Assembly: GCA_013286325.1 (NCBI GenBank)
Contig: JABDFZ010000001.1
Span: 37,429-101,428 of the forward strand
Length of the DNA: 64,000 nucleotides
Reading direction: 5' to 3'
Origin: Bacteroidota bacterium
Lineage (GTDB): Bacteria; Bacteroidota; Bacteroidia; Sphingobacteriales; Sphingobacteriaceae
Shown: piece after piece, positions 17,083 through 26,715 of the stretch
How positions within the stretch are numbered: position 1 is the first letter of the stretch
How the letters are laid out: every line of letters starts with the position of its first letter
The notes under the pieces: model-generated
Database searches by the model: none
What the model was told of the DNA's origin: nothing
The model's input: only the letters and a program-made list of their open reading frames with translations
Program-made: the position numbers and the translations under genes

Positions 17083-18657
17083 TTATACTCCTAATAATAA
17101 CCTTGATGGGTCTTCCAATAACTGTTTTACCCTTACCAGGAAGCTGACCGATTCGCGGCCATCAATAATACGGTGATCGTACGATAGTGCTAAATACATC
17201 ATCGGGCGAATAACCACTTGTCCGTTTACTGCAACAGGGCGCTCAATAATATTGTGCATCCCTAATATAGCAGATTGAGGAGAATTTAAGATAGGTGTCG
17301 ACATCATAGACCCAAATACACCGCCATTGGTAATAGTAAATGTACCACCGCTCATTTCCTCTAATGTAAGTTTACCATCGCGTGCTTTAACAGCAAGGGC
17401 GGCAACTGCTTTTTCAATTTCGGCAAGGCTCATGCTCTCTGCATTACGAATAACCGGCACTACCAAACCTTTAGGTGCTGATACAGCTATAGATATATCG
17501 GCAAAATTGCTGTAAACAATTTCTTCACCTTCAATGCGTGCACCTACTGCAGGCCAGTCTTTCAACGCTTCGCAAACTGCCTTGGTGAAAAACGACATAA
17601 AGCCTAAACCTACACCGTGTTTCTCTTTAAATTTATCTTTATATTTTGTACGCAGCTCCATTATTGGCGACATATCCACTTCGTTAAAAGTGGTAAGCAT
17701 GGCAGTTTCGTTTTTAACCGCAACTAATCTGCGGGCAACTGTTTTGCGTAACGACGACATTTTTTCGCGGCGGTCAGATCTTGGACCTGAAGCTACCGTT
17801 TCAGTTTTCGGAGCTGCAGCCGCTGGTTTCGGGCTTCCTACATCCTTCAATGCTTCTTTATTCACCTGCGGGTTCTCTGAAACTTTTTCGGCCAATAAGG
17901 CATCCTCTTTAGTTATCCTTCCGGCTACACCTGTTCCGCTTACACCTTTTGCGTCAACACCTTTTTCTGCCAATATTTTTGCAGCAGCAGGAGATGGAGT
18001 GCCCGATGCATAAGTTGTTGCTTTTTCAGTTGTTACCGGGGCGGATGCGGCGGCTGGGGCAGCAGCAGTTGCAGCTGGCTTTGCAGCGCCCGATCCTTCA
18101 ATAGTACAAACAACTGCACCAATAGGTAATACGTCGCCCTCTTGGGCTATAGTTTTTAATACGCCCGCCTTTTCAGCAGTTAATTCAAACGTAGCTTTAT
18201 CTGATTCAAGCTCAGCAATGGCTTCGTCCATAGCAACTGTATCGCCATCCTTTTTTATCCAACGGGATAAGGTTACTTCGGTAATCGATTCACCTACTGT
18301 TGGTACTTTAACTTCCAATGATGAAGCAGCAGTAGCAGGAGTTTCTGGCTGAGGGGCAGGAACAGCAACAGTTTCTTTACTGCTACTTTCAACTGCCGCT
18401 GGTTTGCTTTCTTCAACAGCGCCACCCTCTTCTATAATTGCAACAACAGCGCCGATAGGCAAAGTATCCCCTTCTTTTGCTTGTGTTTTTAAAACCCCGT
18501 CTGCTTCCGCAGTAAGTTCAAAAGTTGCTTTATCTGATTCTAATTCAGCAATTACTTCGTCCATTTTAACTGTGTCGCCATCCTTTTTTTTCCAGCTCGA
18601 CAGGGTTACTTCGGTAATTGATTCGCCAACCGGCGGAACTTTGATAGTTAAACTCAT
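17083..18657 (-). CDS. sucB: Dihydrolipoyl succinyltransferase, E2 of 2-oxoglutarate dehydrogenase, with two lipoyl domains
   Basis: I start at the ATG at 18655-18657 ([17 protein letters not shown]), not the ORF-track start at 18723, whose extra residues come from a word repeat. The 524-residue product has two lipoyl domains (K43 and K154, both in [11 protein letters not shown]), Ala/Pro/Thr linkers, an E1/E3-binding domain ([19 protein letters not shown]) and the CoA acyltransferase core ending [16 protein letters not shown] with the catalytic HxxxDG. It transfers succinyl groups to CoA in the TCA cycle. E. coli SucB has one lipoyl domain, so the duplicated domain is notable. The gene follows sucA on the same strand. 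Confidence 0.95.
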   Translation of the reverse strand: MSLTIKVPPVGESITEVTLSSWKKKDGDTVKMDEVIAELESDKATFELTAEADGVLKTQAKEGDTLPIGAVVAIIEEGGAVEESKPAAVESSSKETVAVPAPQPETPATAASSLEVKVPTVGESITEVTLSRWIKKDGDTVAMDEAIAELESDKATFELTAEKAGVLKTIAQEGDVLPIGAVVCTIEGSGAAKPAATAAAPAAASAPVTTEKATTYASGTPSPAAAKILAEKGVDAKGVSGTGVAGRITKEDALLAEKVSENPQVNKEALKDVGSPKPAAAAPKTETVASGPRSDRREKMSSLRKTVARRLVAVKNETAMLTTFNEVDMSPIMELRTKYKDKFKEKHGVGLGFMSFFTKAVCEALKDWPAVGARIEGEEIVYSNFADISIAVSAPKGLVVPVIRNAESMSLAEIEKAVAALAVKARDGKLTLEEMSGGTFTITNGGVFGSMMSTPILNSPQSAILGMHNIIERPVAVNGQVVIRPMMYLALSYDHRIIDGRESVSFLVRVKQLLEDPSRLLLGV

Positions 18658-18835
18658 TTTTTCAATTTGAAAATTTGTTGATTTGAAAATTTGAAAATGC
18701 TGTCTGGTGATTATCTCTTCCAATCAGGGCGTCTTCAAAGTTTCAAATTAATATTTGTTGACTTTGAAAATTTGAATTTGTCGCCTCAAGATCACTAATC
18801 ATCAAATTGGCACATCATCAAATTTTCAAATTAAA
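18658..18835. repeat. Short-word repeat (ATTTGAAAATTTG family) between sucA and sucB
   Basis: The words ATTTGAAAATTTG, TTTGTTGA, TTTCAAATT and CAAATTTTCAAATT recur across the whole gap, in both orientations. The repeat begins directly at the sucA stop codon and ends at the sucB start, so it forms the intercistronic spacer. No promoter was seen in it. Confidence 0.75.
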
Positions 18836-21643
18836 TTAATCCGCTCCAACATTGGCCATTTTTTCAGCTGTTGCCTTTACTGCAGCTTTTACCTGTTTCC
18901 CGGCAGGGGCCTCAAATGCTTTTGAAACAATGTGCAATTGCTGCGCGGCATGTTGTTTTGCAAAACCGGTAGCCGTACTGCTGCCTTCATGTCTCGAAAT
19001 TACATTCAGGTTTATTACTTTATCATTATGGAACTTACGGCAAATATATGGCCATGCACCCATATTTTCAGGCTCTTCCTGTACCCATAAAAATTCAGTA
19101 GCTTTTGTATATTTTGCTCTCATTTTCAGGATCTGGACAATTGGGGTAGGATACAATTGTTCTACACGCACTATAGCCACATCTTTACGTTTATCAGCTT
19201 GCTGTTTTTCAAGAAGATCGTAATAAATTTTACCAGAACACAATAACACGCGTTTCACCTTTTTGACATCAGCGTAAGCATCATCAATCAATTCATGGAA
19301 GTGGCCCTTTGTAAAGTCTTCCAGTTTTGATACACATTTAGGGCTGCGTAGCAGGCTTTTTGGTGTGAAGATGATCAGTGGCTTGCGGAAATCACGAAGC
19401 ATCTGCCTTCTCAGGATATGGAAAAAGTTTGCAGGAGTTGTGCAGTTTGCTACCTGGATATTGCTATCGGCACAAAGCTCCAGAAATCGCTCAATACGTG
19501 CCGATGAATGTTCAGGGCCCTGTCCTTCATAGCCATGCGGCAGTAACATTACCAAACCATTGCCACGCTGCCATTTTGTTTCGGCGCTGGCTATATATTG
19601 GTCAACAATAATTTGTGCTCCGTTAAAGAAATCGCCAAACTGAGCTTCCCATATAGTTAGTGCATTAGGGTTTGCCAGGGCATAGCCATATTCAAAACCC
19701 AAAACGCCATATTCAGATAACAACGAATTAAATATGCTGAATTTGGCTTCTGTTTCTATAGTATCAAGGGGAGTATACTCATCTTCCGATTCGGCCAGTG
19801 TTAAAACCGCATGGCGGTGCGAAAAAGTGCCGCGTTTAACATCCTCGCCGCTCAACCTAACCGGGTGACCATCTTTTAATAAAGTACCATAAGCCAGCAG
19901 TTCGCCCATTGCCCAATCAAAAACATGGGTGCTGTTTACCATTTTATTGCGTTCATCAAAAAGTTTTTCAATTTTTTTGAAGAATGCTTTTCCTTCAGGT
20001 AAAACAGTTATTTTTTCACCGATCTCTAAAAGCTCTTTTTCAGGGACAGCAGTTTCAACCGGTACAAAAAATTCTCTTGTTGTTGCTAAATGCAATCCAT
20101 GCCAGGCGCCTTCAAACATTTGAATAGTTTCAGTAAACCTTTCTTCGGCCTTTGATTCATCAAGTTTGGATTGCAACTCTGCACGGAACTGTTTCTCTAT
20201 CTCTGCTGCCAGGCTGGCATCAATGCTTTTCTCGGCGAGCAGTTTTTGTTTATATATTTCGAGCGGATTTGGATGCGCTTCAATTGCTTTGTATAACAGA
20301 GGCTGGGTAAATTTAGGTTCATCAGCTTCATTATGGCCATACCTGCGATAGCATAATATATCAATAAACACATCTTCGTGAAATACCTGACGGTATTCCA
20401 TAGCCAGGTTCACCACATAAGCCAATGCTTCAACGTCGTCACCATTAACGTGAAAAACAGGCGATAAAACTGTTTTGGCCACATCGGTACAATAAGTACT
20501 TGAACGGGCATCTTTAAAGTTGGTGGTAAAACCTATCTGGTTATTGATCACTATGTGGATAGTTCCGCCGGTGCGGTAACCATCCAGTTTTTCCATTTGT
20601 AAAACTTCGTAAACAATACCCTGGCCAGCTACTGAAGCATCGCCATGTATTAATATAGGCGCTATTTTTGAATGATCGCCATTGTATTTAAAATCGATCT
20701 TTGAGCGGGTTAGACCCTCAACAACCGGATCTACCGCCTCAAGGTGCGACGGGTTAGGGCAAAGACTTAAGTGTACACTTTTACCACCTTTGCTAACTAC
20801 ATCGGTTGAATAACCCAGGTGATATTTTACGTCGCCGCTGAAAGGAGTGTCCTCATCAAAGTTTTTACCTTCAAACTCCGAAAAAACCTCTTTATAAGGT
20901 TTCTCCATTATATTAGTAAGCACATTCAGCCTTCCGCGGTGTGCCATACCTATAATAAACTCTTCAATACCCAGATCGGACCCGCTTTGGATAACAAAAT
21001 CTAAAGCCGGAATCAATGCTTCCGCCCCTTCGAGCGAGAAACGTTTTTGCCCAAGGAACTTGGTACCTAAAAAGTTTTCAAAAACAACTGCATCGTTCAG
21101 CTTATTAAGCATCAGTTTTTTCTGTTCAACAGAAAACGAAGGCGTATTACGTTTGCTTTCCATCCTGTCTTCAAACCATTTTAGTTTGATAGGATTACGA
21201 ATATACCTGTATTCGGCACCTATCGACTGGCAATAAGTGTCCTCCAATAACTGACGGATATCACGCAGCTTGGCAGCGCCTAATCCAACTTCAACACCCG
21301 AATTAAAAACGGTATCGAGGTCGGCATCGCTTAAACCAAAAGTTTCCAGCTCTTTACCCGGAAAATACTTGCGCCTTTCGCGTACAGGGTTGGTTTTTGT
21401 AAATAAATGACCCCGTGTACGGTAGCCATCTATCATATTGAGCACATTTATTTCTTTCAAAAAATGCTCGGGAGTTTCGGCAGCTACAGGGGCAGCAGGT
21501 GCTGGTGTATCTTTGCCAAAATCAAATCCTTCAAAGAATTTTTGCCATCCAAAGTCGACAGATTCAGGGTCTTGTTTGTACGCTTCGTAAAGGGAATTAA
21601 TGTATTCAGCGTTCCCGCTGTTAATATAATTGAGACGATCCAT
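18836..21643 (-). CDS. sucA: 2-oxoglutarate dehydrogenase E1 component
   Basis: The 935-residue protein has the SucA N-terminus (NSLYEAYKQDPESVDFGWQKF), the thiamine-diphosphate region (GMAHRGRLNVLTNIM, HGDASVAGQGIVYE, NNQIGFTT) and the transketolase-like C-terminus (PHGYEGQGPEHSSARIERFL, SKLEDFTKGHF region). It decarboxylates 2-oxoglutarate and passes succinyl to the E2 lipoyl arm. I choose the ATG at 21641-21643 (MDRLNYINSG) because a TACTTTTG promoter box at 21668-21675 overlaps the longer start. No E3 gene is nearby. It is transcribed with sucB across a 178-nt repeat-filled gap. Confidence 0.96.
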   Translation of the reverse strand: MDRLNYINSGNAEYINSLYEAYKQDPESVDFGWQKFFEGFDFGKDTPAPAAPVAAETPEHFLKEINVLNMIDGYRTRGHLFTKTNPVRERRKYFPGKELETFGLSDADLDTVFNSGVEVGLGAAKLRDIRQLLEDTYCQSIGAEYRYIRNPIKLKWFEDRMESKRNTPSFSVEQKKLMLNKLNDAVVFENFLGTKFLGQKRFSLEGAEALIPALDFVIQSGSDLGIEEFIIGMAHRGRLNVLTNIMEKPYKEVFSEFEGKNFDEDTPFSGDVKYHLGYSTDVVSKGGKSVHLSLCPNPSHLEAVDPVVEGLTRSKIDFKYNGDHSKIAPILIHGDASVAGQGIVYEVLQMEKLDGYRTGGTIHIVINNQIGFTTNFKDARSSTYCTDVAKTVLSPVFHVNGDDVEALAYVVNLAMEYRQVFHEDVFIDILCYRRYGHNEADEPKFTQPLLYKAIEAHPNPLEIYKQKLLAEKSIDASLAAEIEKQFRAELQSKLDESKAEERFTETIQMFEGAWHGLHLATTREFFVPVETAVPEKELLEIGEKITVLPEGKAFFKKIEKLFDERNKMVNSTHVFDWAMGELLAYGTLLKDGHPVRLSGEDVKRGTFSHRHAVLTLAESEDEYTPLDTIETEAKFSIFNSLLSEYGVLGFEYGYALANPNALTIWEAQFGDFFNGAQIIVDQYIASAETKWQRGNGLVMLLPHGYEGQGPEHSSARIERFLELCADSNIQVANCTTPANFFHILRRQMLRDFRKPLIIFTPKSLLRSPKCVSKLEDFTKGHFHELIDDAYADVKKVKRVLLCSGKIYYDLLEKQQADKRKDVAIVRVEQLYPTPIVQILKMRAKYTKATEFLWVQEEPENMGAWPYICRKFHNDKVINLNVISRHEGSSTATGFAKQHAAQQLHIVSKAFEAPAGKQVKAAVKATAEKMANVGAD

Positions 21644-21667
21644 GAGAAACCAATCTTTAAAACGGTA

Positions 21668-21675
21668 CAAAAGTA
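21668..21675 (-). promoter_or_regulatory. sucA -7 promoter element (TACTTTTG)
   Basis: TACTTTTG on the minus strand matches TAnnTTTG, 24 nt from the ATG at 21643. The upstream TTG is only 14 nt away, shorter than usual. Confidence 0.5.
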
Positions 21676-21775
21676 AACATATAGGCTTACAAACTTTAAA
21701 TTTAATTGTTAAAATCTTTCGGGCAACAGGTTAATTTAATATTAACTGTTACAAGGACGCCTATTAAGGTAAAAA

Positions 21776-21877
21776 TTAGTGCAAAAGCTTGTGCAGAAAA
21801 TCGCGCAGGTAGGATATGCCCTCGAAAAGAATGGCGAGGACACCTATGATAACCGTAAATTGCTCAAAAGAGTTCAT
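21776..21877 (-). CDS. Possible 33-residue single-pass membrane protein
   Basis: An ATG-started ORF in the sucA / CRY-DASH gap encodes MNSFEQFTVIIGVLAILFEG then ISYLRDFLHKLLH. It has a hydrophobic helix followed by an amphipathic basic tail, the layout of known small membrane proteins. It is below the ORF-track cutoff. I know no family for it. It fills the middle of a 283-nt gap that otherwise shows only the sucA promoter. Confidence 0.4.
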   Translation of the reverse strand: MNSFEQFTVIIGVLAILFEGISYLRDFLHKLLH

Positions 21878-21926
21878 ACTATTAATACGACTTAAAGCTA
21901 CTAAAATTGTTACAGCCTAATCAATT

Positions 21927-23249
21927 TTATTTTAGCACAATACCTGCCGAAAAGGCCTGGTAATCATCGCTTTTTGTTGCAGGTAGCCAGGTGTCTATAT
22001 AATCGTTCTTTGTGTTTTGTTCCGTAATTTGAATGGAGGTTATATTATAGCGGCTTTCGCGGGCATCATTAGCTCCGGCAATAAATGCCCAATTGCCCCA
22101 GTTGCTTGCAGGGGAATAGTCAATTAATTTTTCTTCAAAATAAGCAGCACCTTTTTTCCAATCCACATTCAGTTCTTTTACTAAAAAGCCGGCAACTACT
22201 TGCCTGTTGCTATTATTTATATAACCTGTAGCATTAAGCTCGTGCATAATTGCATCAACAAGGGCAAAGCCTGTGTCACCGTTTTTCCAGCTTTCAAAAA
22301 GTTCGTCCTGGTTTACAGCGACGTCAGCAGCGTCCGTTGAGTCTTTAGTTGCGATAAATTTTTGGCCATGCTTTTTAAACATAAACCTGAAATAATCGCG
22401 CCATAAAAGGTCTAATAATAAACCAGGATAGTGTGTGTTATTTAATTGCTGGTATTTTATAACTTCCCAATAAACCTGTCTTAGCGAGATACAGCCCAAT
22501 GCTATCCAGGGTGATAATTTAGAAAGATTAATTTGAGCGCCTTTTTTGCCAATAAGTATATGGCTGTTGTTTATAAAGAAACTATCGAGCTGATTTAAAG
22601 CTTCATCCTCTCCCCCAACAAACCGGTTCTCAGACCGCGGATCATCAAATGGTTCATCCAAACCCAGTTGCTTTAAGTCAGGCAATTCCCCGGCATCAGT
22701 AATTTCAGGAGTGACTATATTTTCAGGAGTAGCTGTACATGGGCGAACATTGCTGTCGCGCTCCACTTTCTTTTTGAAAACAGCAAAGCTATCCGGGATG
22801 TCTTTTATAGGGAAAGGAAGATCCTCTTTATGATATAAGGTATGCCCAATAAAATGCTTTAAGTTTAGTTTTATTTTCCAAAGCGTTGTTTCAACCTGTT
22901 CAGATATTTCGGTTTCCTCATGAGCAACTTCCCTATGGTGATAAACCTCATTTACCTGGTACTCATCAGCCAGTTGAGGCAATATTTCTGCTGGATTGCC
23001 AATGCGGATAACGAGTTCACCGCCGATCTTTTTCAGGTTTTTACGAAGATTAGCAACCGACTCCAAAAGAAACCGTGCCCTTAAATTTCCAGTCTTCGGG
23101 TTCCCGGAAAGGTTTTGTTTAAAGTAGAATGGATCAAAACAATATACCGGTAATATTTTATCAGCTTTACGTGTTGCCTCTAACAGTATTTCGTTATCGT
23201 GTATGCGTAAATCATTTCTAAACCAAACCAATATTGTTTTTTCACTCAT
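21927..23249 (-). CDS. Cryptochrome DASH (photolyase/cryptochrome family)
   Basis: The 440-residue flavoprotein has the N-terminal photolyase alpha/beta domain (ILVWFRNDLRIHDNEIL) with KTGNLRARFLLESVANLRKN, characteristic of CRY-DASH. The C-terminal FAD domain has LLWRDYFRFMFKKHG, NSNRQVVAGFLVKEL and NWGNWAFIAGANDARESRYN, where DASH proteins differ from CPD photolyases (compare WQW at 27612-28925). CRY-DASH proteins repair CPDs in single-stranded DNA and may act as light sensors. It is divergent from the TetR gene, with 263 nt between. Confidence 0.93.
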   Translation of the reverse strand: MSEKTILVWFRNDLRIHDNEILLEATRKADKILPVYCFDPFYFKQNLSGNPKTGNLRARFLLESVANLRKNLKKIGGELVIRIGNPAEILPQLADEYQVNEVYHHREVAHEETEISEQVETTLWKIKLNLKHFIGHTLYHKEDLPFPIKDIPDSFAVFKKKVERDSNVRPCTATPENIVTPEITDAGELPDLKQLGLDEPFDDPRSENRFVGGEDEALNQLDSFFINNSHILIGKKGAQINLSKLSPWIALGCISLRQVYWEVIKYQQLNNTHYPGLLLDLLWRDYFRFMFKKHGQKFIATKDSTDAADVAVNQDELFESWKNGDTGFALVDAIMHELNATGYINNSNRQVVAGFLVKELNVDWKKGAAYFEEKLIDYSPASNWGNWAFIAGANDARESRYNITSIQITEQNTKNDYIDTWLPATKSDDYQAFSAGIVLK

Positions 23250-23512
23250 CGCTTCACAAAGGGGATTAATAAGATTGCAGTTTGCAAATTTGCAATTTAT
23301 TTATTTCTTATACACATCTGTAGCCAATATTTGACATCGGTTAAACATTTTTAGCCGTTGCTTCTTCCTAAACTCTTCCAATTAAACTATTAAGGTACGC
23401 AAATCCTGGTAATTTGTACTATCCTAAAAATCCAACCGTTAATTATAGATACCCGTGACATTTACTTAAATGTAATGTTATAATTTTATAATCTCAACTT
23501 AATACATCTGCT

Positions 23513-24175
23513 ATGGCTACCATTGAAAGTATTCAGAAAGCATATATAGATTTTGTACTTACACAGGGCGAGCAGCCTAAGTCTGTATACATTTTCGCTA
23601 AAAAAATTAAAATGACTGAAGAAGAGTTTTATCGCTTTTTTGGCTCGTTTGATGCACTTGAGCAAAATTTATGGACCGGTTTTGCGGTGAAAACCATTGC
23701 CGAAATAAAAACCCAGGAAGTATGGAGCCAGTATTCGGCGCGCGAAAAAGCTTTATCTTTTTTTTACAGCTTCTTCGAATTATTGAAAAGCAGCCGAAGC
23801 TTTGTTGTTTATAGTATTAAAAAACAACCTAAAACATTTGCTACCCCGCAGGTTTTCCAGGGATTGAAAGATCTTTTTGAGAATTTTTGCAACGATCTTA
23901 TTGTTGAAGGTTTAGAATCGAATGAATTGTCTGAACGTAAGTTTTTCTCCAACCGATATAAGGATGCCCTTTGGGTACAACTTGTTTTTGTATTAAATTT
24001 CTGGATAAACGATAATTCTGCCGGTTTTGAAAAAACAGACGAAGCCATTGAAAAAGGTATCAATGTTACTTTCGATCTTTTCCAGCGTTCACCAATCGAC
24101 AATCTGTTAGAGTATGGCAGGTTCTTAGCCAAACACGGTGGCATTAAGCAAAGCATGGGTTTTGGAAGCAACTAA
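23513..24175 (+). CDS. TetR/AcrR family transcriptional regulator
   Basis: The 220-residue protein has an N-terminal TetR HTH-like segment (SVYIFAKKIKMTEEEFYRFFGSFDALEQNLW) and a helical ligand-binding region with KSSRSFVVYSIKKQPKTF and LFENFCNDLIVEGLES. The HTH is degenerate relative to classic TetR, as in many Bacteroidota members found next to UbiB-kinase genes. It overlaps the HAD gene by 38 nt and is divergent from CRY-DASH, so it may control both directions. The ligand is unknown. Confidence 0.78.
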   Translation: MATIESIQKAYIDFVLTQGEQPKSVYIFAKKIKMTEEEFYRFFGSFDALEQNLWTGFAVKTIAEIKTQEVWSQYSAREKALSFFYSFFELLKSSRSFVVYSIKKQPKTFATPQVFQGLKDLFENFCNDLIVEGLESNELSERKFFSNRYKDALWVQLVFVLNFWINDNSAGFEKTDEAIEKGINVTFDLFQRSPIDNLLEYGRFLAKHGGIKQSMGFGSN

Positions 24176-24830
24176 TTCGTTCGCCGCCATATTCGATATG
24201 GATGGCACCCTCATAGATAACACACCTTATCATTTTAAATCGTGGCAGGCGCTTTTTAAAAAATATAATAAAGGCGAAATAAGCAAAGAGACCTATTATA
24301 CCAGTATTAGCGGCGTGCCCGTTATGGATACCATAAGAAAACTCTTTGGCGATGACCGTGACGAAGCAGGATTAAAAGCGTTGCTTAACGAAAAGGAAGA
24401 ATTTTACAGGCAGGAATACGCTCCTTATGTTGCACCGGTAAATGGCCTCGTGGACTTTTTAAGCAGCCTTAAAAACTCCGGAGTAAAAATGGCAATGGCA
24501 ACATCGGCAACGGTTGAGGATATTGATTTTATTTTAAACAGGATCCCTATCCGTAATGATTTTGATGAGATCGTAAATTCATCAATGGTTAGCAGGCCAA
24601 AGCCAGAACCGCAGATATTTTTAAAGGCTGCAGAAAAATTAAATACAGAACCAGCAAAATGTGTTGTATTTGAAGATTCGTTAGCAGGGATTAAGGCAGC
24701 TAACAGCGCCGGGATGAAAGTTGTAGCAATTACTACCGGGCATACTGCAGATGAATTGCATCCGATTGATTTGGTTATAAACGATTATTCGGAGCTGACC
24801 GTGCAGAAACTTGCTGCACTATTTAAGTAA
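24138..24830 (+). CDS. HAD-superfamily phosphatase (beta-phosphoglucomutase-like, HAD-IA)
   Basis: Motif I FDMDGTLIDNTPYHF, motif II MATSATVED (T/S in an ATSA loop), a lysine in SRPKPEPQIF and motif IV FEDSLAGIKAANSAGM identify a Mg-dependent HAD hydrolase with a helical cap (about residues 30-95). Beta-phosphoglucomutase, sugar-phosphate or pyrophosphate phosphatase activities are all possible. The start is uncertain. GTG at 24138 overlaps the TetR gene by 38 nt, while TTG at 24162 (14 nt overlap) would leave a shorter, more typical N-terminus. Either way it is translationally coupled to the TetR gene. Confidence 0.87.
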   Translation: MALSKAWVLEATNSFAAIFDMDGTLIDNTPYHFKSWQALFKKYNKGEISKETYYTSISGVPVMDTIRKLFGDDRDEAGLKALLNEKEEFYRQEYAPYVAPVNGLVDFLSSLKNSGVKMAMATSATVEDIDFILNRIPIRNDFDEIVNSSMVSRPKPEPQIFLKAAEKLNTEPAKCVVFEDSLAGIKAANSAGMKVVAITTGHTADELHPIDLVINDYSELTVQKLAALFK

Positions 24831-24837
24831 CATTGAA

Positions 24838-26172
24838 ATGAGTGATAATACGCCAAAAGAGCAAAATAGTATACCAACCAGCAAAGTACAGCGTTCGGCC
24901 AAATTTGTAAAGACCGGGTTTAAAGTTGGGGGTAATTATATAAAGCATTATTCAAAAAAGCTGTTCAATCCGGATATGGATAAAACTGAGCTAAATGAAG
25001 ATAATGCCGCTGATATTTATGAATCATTAAGCGAGCTGAAAGGCAGTGCCCTTAAAGTTGCGCAGATGCTGAGCATGGATAAAAACCTGTTGCCGCAGGC
25101 GTATACAGATAAGTTTTCTCAATCGCAATACAATGCCCCACCCCTTTCGGGCCCGCTGATTGTGCAAACGTTTAAAAAGTATTTTGGCAAAACGCCCGAT
25201 AAGATCTACGATAAATTTAATGTCCGTTCATCAAACGCAGCATCAATTGGTCAGGTACACCAGGCCGAATTAAATGGCAAAAAACTGGCGGTAAAAATCC
25301 AATACCCGGGTGTTGGCGATTCTATTTCATCCGACCTTAAACTGGTAAAGCCATTTGCTTTTCGCCTGCTCGGCATGAGCGAAAAGGAGCTGGATATTTA
25401 CATGAAAGAAGTTGAGGAACGTTTGTTAGAAGAAACAGATTATGAGTTAGAGGTGCGCCGTTCTATCGAATTTTCTACTGCTTGCGCGGGCTTGGATAAT
25501 GTGGTTTTTCCTAAATATTATCCTGAATTATCAAGTAAGCGCATTATTACTATGGACTGGCTTGAGGGTAAACACCTTCGGGAATTTTTACAGACAAACC
25601 CATCGCAGGAGCTAAGAAATAAAATAGGCCAGGCATTATGGGATTTTTATAATTTTCAGCAACATGAGCTCCGGGCAGTACATGCCGATCCGCATCCGGG
25701 CAATTTTATGATCACCAGCGAAAACAAGCTTGGAATTATTGATTTTGGGTGCATAAAAGAGATGCCTGAAGATTTTTACTATCCCTTCTTCTCCCTTACC
25801 TCAACCGGACTGATGGAGAATAAAGAGGAAACGATTAAGGCGTTCCGTCAGCTGGAAATGATCCACGTTAATGATAGCCCAAAACAAATTGAATTTTATT
25901 ATACCATGTACAGGCAAATGATCGGGCTGTTTGCCAAACCTTATATAACCGATCATTTCGATTTCGGGCAAACTGCATTTTTTGATGAGCTTTACGGCTT
26001 CGGCGAAAAAGTTTCCAAGATGCCGGAGTTTAAGCAAGCACGTGGCGTAAAGCACTTTATTTACGTAAACCGCACCAATTTTGGCCTTTACAATATATTG
26101 CATGAGCTAAAAGCAGAAGTGAAGACAGATACGTTTAAGCCTCATGTAACTTTAGAGTTTGCTGCAAGCTAA
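24838..26172 (+). CDS. ABC1/UbiB (AarF)-type atypical kinase family protein
   Basis: The start is the ATG at 24838 (MSDNTPKEQ), 8 nt after the HAD stop; the ORF-track start overlaps the HAD gene. The 444-residue protein has the UbiB N-terminal signature LKGSALKVAQMLSMDKNLLP (KxGQ region), the Ala-rich nucleotide loop SSNAASIGQVHQAEL, LAVKIQYPG, the catalytic HADPHPGNF and the metal-binding IIDFGCIKEM. Members use an atypical kinase fold with weak ATPase activity, and many support isoprenoid-quinone synthesis or other lipid functions. No C-terminal transmembrane pair is obvious. It clusters with TetR and HAD genes. Confidence 0.92.
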   Translation: MSDNTPKEQNSIPTSKVQRSAKFVKTGFKVGGNYIKHYSKKLFNPDMDKTELNEDNAADIYESLSELKGSALKVAQMLSMDKNLLPQAYTDKFSQSQYNAPPLSGPLIVQTFKKYFGKTPDKIYDKFNVRSSNAASIGQVHQAELNGKKLAVKIQYPGVGDSISSDLKLVKPFAFRLLGMSEKELDIYMKEVEERLLEETDYELEVRRSIEFSTACAGLDNVVFPKYYPELSSKRIITMDWLEGKHLREFLQTNPSQELRNKIGQALWDFYNFQQHELRAVHADPHPGNFMITSENKLGIIDFGCIKEMPEDFYYPFFSLTSTGLMENKEETIKAFRQLEMIHVNDSPKQIEFYYTMYRQMIGLFAKPYITDHFDFGQTAFFDELYGFGEKVSKMPEFKQARGVKHFIYVNRTNFGLYNILHELKAEVKTDTFKPHVTLEFAAS

Positions 26173-26218
26173 TAGTTTGTAGTTAAAAAGCTTTAATGAC
26201 ATTGATTTGTACAAACTA
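26173..26218. terminator. Weak hairpin after the UbiB-type gene
   Basis: TAGTTTGTA and TACAAACTA are perfect 9-nt arms separated by 28 nt, starting right at the stop codon. There is no strong U-tract, so terminator function is uncertain. Confidence 0.3.
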
Positions 26219-26300
26219 GTAATGGCGGCAAAAAATGCTCCGCTAAAAGTTACCAAACCTTAATTTTTATTGCCATTTTTAGGCAAATAAAAATAATGCT

Positions 26301-26612
26301 ATGCTCCTCAAAAACACTTTCGTTCATCACGTACATTTATGGCTTAAGGATAAAGCCGATAAACAGAAATTAATAGACGGCTTGAATACACTTATCCCAA
26401 TACCTCATATCCGCGAAATCCATATTGGTGTACCTGCTGAAACATTCAGGAGTGTGGTAGATCGTTCTTACGATGTATCCCTCCTCATCTTATTTGATAG
26501 CCCTGAAGCACAGGAAGCTTACCAGGTTGATCCTACCCACGTAATATTTGCAGAAAACTATGCCAAACCGCTTTGCAGTAAAGTTGTTGTATCGGATAGT
26601 GTGAATATTTGA
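26301..26612 (+). CDS. Stress-responsive Dabb (A/B barrel) domain protein
   Basis: The 103-residue protein fits a single Dabb domain: N-terminal FVHHVHLWLKDKADKQKLIDGL, a central IREIHIGVPAE and C-terminal DPTHVIFAENYAKPLC. The domain forms a dimeric ferredoxin-like barrel in stress-responsive and polyketide-cyclase-like proteins. It is cytoplasmic, with no catalytic residues assignable beyond conserved histidines. It sits between the UbiB-type kinase and the SDR gene. Confidence 0.8.
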   Translation: MLLKNTFVHHVHLWLKDKADKQKLIDGLNTLIPIPHIREIHIGVPAETFRSVVDRSYDVSLLILFDSPEAQEAYQVDPTHVIFAENYAKPLCSKVVVSDSVNI

Positions 26613-26619
26613 TTTAGTC

Positions 26620-26715
26620 CATAGACCATGGTCAATAGTCGATAGCCATTTATAAAACAGAATTAACCACATTTGCTATGGTCTATGGGCCATGGACTAT
26701 GGACCATTAAACTAT
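26620..26715. repeat. Short-word repeat (CCATAGACCATGGTC / GGTCTATGGGCC family)
   Basis: GTCCATAGACCATGG, GGTCTATGGGCCATGG and ACTATGGACCATTAAAC recur in direct and inverted order through the Dabb-SDR gap. The repeat begins about 8 nt after the Dabb stop and ends at the SDR start codon. It belongs to the same word family as 7661-7765. Confidence 0.75.
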
